Assembly: GCA_036924285.1 (NCBI GenBank) | Contig: JAYKYS010000001.1 | Location: 29,077,501 to 29,141,500 of the forward strand | Length of the DNA stretch: 64,000 nucleotides | DNA from: Asterella californica | Lineage: Eukaryota; Streptophyta; Marchantiopsida; Marchantiales; Aytoniaceae | Direction: 5' to 3' | Shown: piece by piece, positions 57,490-64,000 of the stretch | Layout of the letters: the number at the start of each line of letters is the position of its first letter | Position numbering within the stretch: position 1 is the first letter of the stretch | The notes under the pieces: generated by a model | The model's database searches: none | What the model was told of the DNA's origin: nothing | What the model saw: the letters and a program-made list of their open reading frames with translations, nothing else | Position numbers and translations under genes: made by a program

Positions 57490-58831
57490 TCAATATATAA
57501 AACGCTGCTCTTATCATCCTGATGTGTGCCAAACGAAATAGTCAGTTGTCGTCGAACGAAACCTCCATGTATGTCCTATTTCTCCACTTTTTTGTCAACC
57601 GTGATGGGTCTAAGCTTACGGAGCTGAAGTCTCGCATGATGGTTAGACAGAGTTGATGAGAGAGTAGCCGAACTTCCAAAGAGCTCCTCTATATGAAGAC
57701 CTCGGATCGGATATCTGCAGCTCTTCTTGCAGGAAGAAGCAGCGTGTGATGCAGAATCCTTTTGGATGTTCTAGTGTGTGTCGTGTTGACCGCGGTGCAG
57801 TCTCGGCATCTTAGGTCTAGACCTATAAGTACCTCAGTCACCATGGAACAAACCCGATAGAACGTTTGGGGCTTAGATTCGAACCCAAGACTGATTCGGG
57901 AATATACTACAGACGTGGTCTGGTAAATGATAATCATGTACGCATAAAAGGCTTGGCATTAGATTCAAGGAAGAGTAAAAGTGTCGAGATCCCAGAAGAA
58001 ACTTTCTAAGCACCAAATCATATATCATAGCCTCAGCTCGTAATGGCATGACCGGCTGCTCCATGGTCTAACAGCAAAATCTTCCACAACGAATTGAGCA
58101 ATTGGACAGTATCCACGTTCTCGTATCCAGAATAAGTTTGGAATGAGCTCCGTAGACTCGAATGGAACCGTTTAGTTCAGGCTTATCAATCCCGTAAAAA
58201 TGGATCTGCTATCAGGACGAGTTCCAGTATTTCCTGCACAAATTTGCAACACTTGGTACTGTAACATCGTGTCGACATAGGTCGACGAAACTGGATTAAG
58301 TTCAGCTTATGGATGCAGTACCGCTGGTCAAAACGTCGAACGGTTGGGAACTCTGGTTTCTTGGATGAAAACAGTCCATATACTCTGCTTGACGACGTCA
58401 AATATGAAGAGCTCAAAACAAAATTAAACCAAAGACGAGGAGCTCAAATTAAGCCTGAGATGAGCTCTCTTTGTTCTGTGCAAGGCTGCGTCGGATTGCG
58501 AACAGGCTCGCCTTGCTGAACATGACGAGAAGCTGACGTGGAATGGGAGAGTCGGCAGTGGAGCGCAGAGAGTCATAGAGATGGAAAGAAGGGAAGAAGT
58601 AAGTGTCATGTTCATACACGCTGGCGCACTTCCGCAGCGGAACATGTGGCGGGCTTGTGCAATTTGACGTTCTGGCCGGCGCTGCTGAGTAAGCTTCAGC
58701 TTTTGCTTGAAATCGATCGCGTCTCAAGATTGTGCCCTGCATTCCCTCTGTGTCTGCAGCGGCCATCGCCTGAGATCTCTAGGTTAACAGAACATTTGCA
58801 AGGATTTACAGCGATCGCGCGAGGCGGTCCC
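57490..58831. other. Spacer between DUF247 gene 2 and D2HGDH
   Basis: It should hold the 3' UTR of the DUF247 gene and the promoter and leader of the dehydrogenase gene. The reading frame of D2HGDH exon 1 stays open upstream to 58538, but family comparison favours the ATG at 58832. No other gene is supported. Confidence 0.45.
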
Positions 58832-61800
58832 ATGAGGTCAGTGTGGAGAAGTTGCCGGTATGGGTCAAGGTTAAGATGTCTCTCGACTGGAGGTCAAACA
58901 ATCGAGCAAAGGCAGGCATCTGCTCGTGGGTTCAACAAAGTTTCTCCGAGGGAAGGTAGCTTGCCGATCCAACTTATGAGTAAGCTTTGTTTGAAGACAC
59001 CACATAGATCACTTCTGCTGCATCAATACAGCAGGTACTTTAAGATCAACCGGTTGAATTTTGGAAGACAAGAAAACTCCTGATGCACCCGCTCTTGGGA
59101 AGCTGCTCGTAGAGCTGAGCATAAAGTACTTGGTCCAGAAATCATCTGGTTTTAACTAGACAATCTCAGCAAAAAGTAGATGGTGACAATTAACGCGATC
59201 TTCGCCTTCAAGGAGTGGAACGAGAAGGAAAATGATGTCTTGGAACTGTTACTCGGTTCGAGCCAAGTCTGTGTAGGAATCATTGCAGGTTTACTGATTG
59301 CTCGCTTAGCCAAACCATTGATTCTCCGACGAAATATAAAAGAAGGCAATTGAGCCACGATTAATCTTGTCCCGGGCGGAACCCAACTCCAGAATATCCC
59401 AGAAATCTTTCAAAAACTAATGTAACTAGTCGAGCCAAGTTAGCCAACATCCTGGTTCTTCTGACGTTCTCTCACCAATGTCACGTCATGGATTAAAGTT
59501 CTCAGGGGCACTAAGGAAGGAAATTGAGGAAACATGTAGTCTGATCAGTCTGATCGAATATTTGTGGTTGTGGATGTAGGACATGCAATTGCGAGTGATC
59601 TTAGAAATTTGGAACTGAGGAAATTTTGTTCTCTTTACTGAATTTTTGTTGCAAAATGGCAGCTGAAGAAAATTGGTTGCATAAGCCTCATAGAAGGGTT
59701 GTATCCGAAGCACAATCCCTACAAGAGGCATGGCCACAGTCAGATCCGTGCCATGCATGTTGTTTTAAGAGAAGAGGATATTCAAGTGCACCATTGGACA
59801 GTACAGTACACAGAGATCGAAGATTTTCTGAGCTCAAAGACGCTGATGTGAATCACTTCCGCCAAATTGTTGGGGACAGGGGCGTGGTTCTGGACTGCGA
59901 TGAGTTAAAATGGGCAAATACTGATTGGATGCAGAAGTACCAGGGCCATAGTCAGCTTCTTCTGCGCCCCCAGACCACCCAACAGGTGAAGGAATTGCAG
60001 TACTCATAGCGATGTTTTCGTTGATGGCCATAACTCAAGCAACATGATGCGATGCATTAGGTTCAGTAGTTACAGGATGCTGACAACGATGTCCAATGAT
60101 CAGCAGGGGACTAACAGACTCTTTTAGACATATCGTTGTATGTATCTCCGATTTGTACAGGTTCCTTCAGTAAATTGACCTGACTGCCAACTTGGCCTCT
60201 TGGTTCTTTCAGGTGTCTGAAATCCTCCAGTATTGTCATGCAGAGCGTCTTGCAGTTGTTCCTCAAGGTGGAAATACTGGCCTTGTCGGTGGCAGCGTTC
60301 CTGTTTTTGACGAGGTCCGCCTTAATGTTCACCCTTTGATATTACACTGGTCTTGAGTATGTGTATCTGGATGTGTTTGTTTTGGGTAGTGGTTGTCTGA
60401 CTTGTCGGGACTGTGCAGGTGATACTTAACTTGGGAGCCATGAATAACATACTGAGTTTTGATGAGGTATGGTGTGGCTACTTGGAACTTAGTGTTTTGT
60501 TCTGGTAAGCGAAAGAAAAGTAGATCTGGCAATCAGTACTCTATGAATTTGGTATTCTTTTGCCAACGAACCCTCTTCTGGCATGTGCAGGCGAGTGGAA
60601 TCCTGGTATGTGAGGCTGGGTGTATACTTGAGAGCCTGGATAACTATGTTAGGAGTCGAGGGTATGTCACTGCAATTAGTATATCGTTGAAAGCATTCAT
60701 GCAATTCGATCTTACCCGGATGATCTTAAGCTTGCTTTTCTGGCTTGACTTATCGGGAATCGCTCCTTGTTTACACTTACATTATGTCAAAATATGCTTT
60801 CATCTCGGGGTGGGTTTCTTGTACTGTGTTTGTTCTTGACATGGAAGGCTGAGCTTCAGTGTCATGTATCTGCCTTCATGTGCTTCCACTTGGTTCTGAA
60901 TAATGAGTCTAACTCCGTAATCTCTTGTTCGGAGGCTTTTCAGGCACACAATGCCCTTAGATCTTGGAGCCAAAGGCAGCTGTCAGATCGGAGGAAATGT
61001 CTCGACCAATGCAGGCGGTTTGCGGTTATTGCGGTACGGATCTCTCCACGGGAATGTTCTCGGTAGGTATGTCAAGACAGTCTGCGATGCAGCAGTTTTA
61101 TCATTAAACTTCTATTTGAGTTAGAAGCTCTCGGGAACAGTCAGTTTAGCATATCTTTGAATGCAAGAGCTAACCTTTGTGCTGACGAGTTCTAATCTGC
61201 ACTGCACGAACAAGCAGGACTGGAAGTTGTTCTTGCGGATGGGGCTGTCCTTGATCTACTAGGGACTCTGAGGAAGGACAATACTGGATATGACTTGAAA
61301 CAACTTTTTATTGGTATCCTCAGTCATGCTGCCAGACAGCTACTTCGTTTCGTCTGCCATGCTGATGTGTTTTCACTCTATTTGTGAACATTGTCAAACA
61401 ACAGTGACCAACATAATCACGTACACTTCTGCACTCTGTCCTGCAGAAAATGAAGAGAGCAAAATCCAGTACCTTAACGAACTGGCTTAACCCGCTTTCA
61501 ATTCTGCATTACAGGAGGTGAAGGGACACTTGGAGTGGTAACGAAAGTATCCATATTAACGCCTCCCAAAATGGCGTCTGTTAATGTGGCATTTTTAGCT
61601 TGTGAAGACTATCTCAGTTGCCAGGTACTGGATTTGAGCTTACAGATGGATTCGTGACGGTTGTTCTTCAACTACTTAAACCGCTGCAAATTCCTTCGTA
61701 AAGGCACTATCGGCCTGTGACCACGGTTCTCTGCCTGTGAACACTAATGACATAGAGCTGAACACTTAATTGCACGGTGGGTTAAGCTGGAGCTCAGTGA

Positions 61801-63974
61801 TTCTCTTCTCGTATTCTACGGCTGTGCAGAAAACCTTTGCTGAAGCAAAGCAGCAGCTCGGAGAAATTTTGTCTGCCTTTGAGTTTATAGACCGACATGC
61901 CCTTGAAATGGTAAGCATGAGACTCTCCTTCTGGTTGCCTCGTGAGTTTGTCATCAAGAGTGGGAATTTGCAGTTTTTCCTCTTGTGGTCATACAAAGAC
62001 GGCCAAGTCCTTAACTAGTACCAGGGTCCTCACATGCTTGACAGCAACCAGGTAAACCCAATCAGTGGGTTGACGTAGGAAGATCATAGTCTGCTGCTAC
62101 AGGTAACACTCGGATGGATTGGATCTGGCGGTCTGTTTCCGGTGTTACCTGGAAATAGCACAGTTTTAGGACCTAACCTTTTGTCTTCGATCGAGGGTCG
62201 AAAATCTTGTAGCGATTCTCTTTGCATGAATATTTGTTTCTGATTTTGTATCTTCCTACGGACACCACCAAAGTCCTTGAAGTACCTGTAGTATCCACCT
62301 AGCTTCTGTGTAGTACGCGATACGGTTTGAAGTTCATGTTCATGTGTGCAAGGCAGGTGTTGAAGCATCTAGATGGTATTCGTGATCCTCTTCCAGACTC
62401 CAAGCAAAGCTTTTATCTCGTGGTGGAGACAGCTGGAAGCAATCAAACTCATGACAAGTAGTCCATCAGGCTTTCACCGAAACTTCAAAACCTTAGTTTC
62501 TTATGTTCCCTCGTTCAGATAATAGTTCATTTGCCTCTGCATGTGTTATAGACTCCCTTGGCAGCACCCATACTTGATCCCTTACTCAAATATCAACGTT
62601 TGTTCAAGCGGGGGTGGTCGGCCGTGTTAAGAGTTAGGAAGTGTGAACGAAGACGTCTTCATGATTGGAAGTTTGTTGTTCAACATAGGTCTAGGTCAAA
62701 GGATAAGCCTTTTCGTTGTCGTGCATCCAGGGAGAAGCTAGATGTATTTCTGGAATCAGCTATAGAGAAGGGACTCATCAAGGATGGAGCTGTTGCTCAA
62801 GATTTGAATCAAGCTGCTTCGTTTTGGAAAGTCCGCGAGGTGAGCAGAAGCAACTCTCCCCGAATCTAGGCAAATCGTCTTTAAGTAATCTAGATATCTC
62901 ATACAGTGGTGAATAATCTTTCTTTATCAGTCTGAATGTGGTTGAATCTGCAATTGCTCAAGAAGCTAACCACATGCGTTTCCTTTTATCTTCAGGGGAT
63001 CGCTGAAGCAGCAGGGAAGTCTGGAGCCGTTTACAAGTATGACTTGTCACTTCCCCTCAAGGATCTCTACGCCCTTGTAGAAGACATGAGGGCCAGACTA
63101 AGTAAGGCGTATTTCCTTCGCCTACGGAGATTTAAAAACAACTTTCTCCCGTTCTATCTTCATCACTGGATTCAGTCGTTTTCATTTCTTGACATATCAG
63201 TAGTTTTATAGCTTTGTCATAATCTGAGTGTACATACCCACATGGCTAGATTGCTGCCAGTCCTCATTACCATTGCCGCTGTGAAATTCAGGCGATTCTG
63301 CTGCCGTCGTTGGTTATGGTCATATGGGTGATGGGAATCTGCACCTGAATATAGTGGCTCCCAAGTATAATGATAAGGTGAGTAGAAGTTCTCCCCATCA
63401 GACATCACTGTCAGTCAATATCATTGGACTTGTATGAATTTAATTCATGCTTGGATGGCGTAGTAGCTTTGCATCTAACAGGATCACTTCTGTAAGAGAA
63501 AGCATCACTCTGTAACATCGTGGGTGGTCATGTTCGTTCTATGTCCTCGCAGCTACTAGCTCAGATAGAACCCTATGTATACGAATGGACGGCGGCAGTG
63601 AAAGGAAGTGTGAGTGCTGAGCATGGACTCGGCTTCATGAAGGCAAAGGCAATACACTACAGCAAACCGCCAGCAGCGGTAATACGTTTCAGTCCGGTCT
63701 TCCTATATCTACTGTAATCGTCTATTAGAAGAACTGATGTAACTTCTCTCTTACCTGAACACTCTCTTTCCTACGGCAGTATCTTTTTGGTGCTTAGTTG
63801 TCGTCTTGTTGTGTAGGTGTGTATTTTACTGACAGGAAGAATATGCTTGTTTCTGGATGTCAGGTTCAAGTTATGGCCGGATTCAAAAACCTTCTAGATC
63901 CTCAAGGAATATTAAATCCTTACAAGGTTTTGCCGAATCCTAGCGAATCACCTGTAATACCACAAGCTTTGTGA
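58832..63974 (+). CDS. D-2-hydroxyglutarate dehydrogenase, mitochondrial, 570 aa, 15 exons
   Basis: A FAD-dependent enzyme oxidising D-2-hydroxyglutarate to 2-oxoglutarate in mitochondria, passing electrons via ETF in plants. Exons: 58832-58955, 59663-59985, 60213-60314, 60419-60466, 60591-60661, 60944-61062, 61218-61313, 61515-61624, 61830-61910, 62357-62457, 62731-62839, 62996-63101, 63292-63377, 63553-63678, 63864-63974; total 1713 nt, all phases consistent. The presequence is Arg/Ser-rich ([16 protein letters not shown]). The FAD-binding PCMH domain shows [14 protein letters not shown] (exon 3), [10 protein letters not shown] (exon 6) and [11 protein letters not shown] (exons 7-8). The C-terminal FAD-oxidase domain shows [28 protein letters not shown] and [13 protein letters not shown]. 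Length and motifs fit plant D2HGDH (~560 aa). The weakest donor is GTCCGC after exon 3; the exon 1-2 junction rests on phase and acceptor quality. Confidence 0.95.
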
Positions 63975-64000
63975 GTGGTTCCTACGAAGGAAAGTTCCTA

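Noticed and set aside
57873..57937. GATTCGAACCC, resembling a tRNA T-loop on the minus strand
   Set aside because: The flanking bases cannot form a 5-bp T-stem and no acceptor or anticodon arms are present.

Overview
The window is nuclear DNA of a land plant. The evidence is plant-specific families (two DUF247 proteins, an NOI/RIN4-type exon, an EDS1/PAD4-like class-3 lipase relic), a mitochondrial D-2-hydroxyglutarate dehydrogenase gene with 15 GT-AG-spliced exons, and plant-type LTR retrotransposons (Ty1/copia, and Ty3/gypsy with a chromodomain-like tail) primed by the initiator tRNA-Met site TGGTATCAGAGC. The species cannot be fixed from the sequence. A seedless plant such as a liverwort or moss is only my impression.

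Layout: 1-10.5 kb is AT-rich intergenic DNA with a few palindromes and short tandem duplications and no gene I can support. At 10.5-15.8 kb lies an old, frame-broken Ty1/copia element with two LTRs. At 18.4-20.5 kb there is a TATA box, a CT-rich leader and an exon encoding an NOI domain (the AvrRpt-cleavage-site family that includes RIN4). At 24.0-25.2 kb (minus) is a lipase-3 relic broken by apparent single-base frameshifts. At 28.1-31.5 kb (minus) is a complete 8-exon short-chain dehydrogenase/reductase gene (334 aa); one of its introns is GC-AG, and its stop codon and 3' flank are amplified as a 66-bp tandem array. From 33.5 to 39.5 kb is a decayed Ty3/gypsy zone: a 157-bp tandem array, two diverged LTR-like copies, a PBS and a gag-protease fragment.

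Two intronless DUF247 genes, 890 aa (39.8-42.5 kb, minus) and 851 aa (54.9-57.5 kb, plus), face away from each other. The 12.4 kb between them holds a young, structurally complete 7,016-bp Ty3/gypsy element (43,899-50,914) with 946-bp LTRs differing at 7 positions and a GTTAT target-site duplication. Its pol frame is open, but its gag carries a frame change and an in-frame stop. The window ends with the D-2-hydroxyglutarate dehydrogenase gene (58,832-63,974), whose exons sum to exactly 571 codons including the stop.

The genes do not form a pathway. The points of biological interest are the divergent DUF247 paralogue pair with unusually long disordered inserts, the NOI exon 4 kb from the lipase relic (both families are linked to immunity in flowering plants), and recent tandem amplification at a stop codon and at a splice donor in the dehydrogenase gene. 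Exon structures were derived by hand from splice consensus, reading frame and family conservation. No transcript evidence was available.
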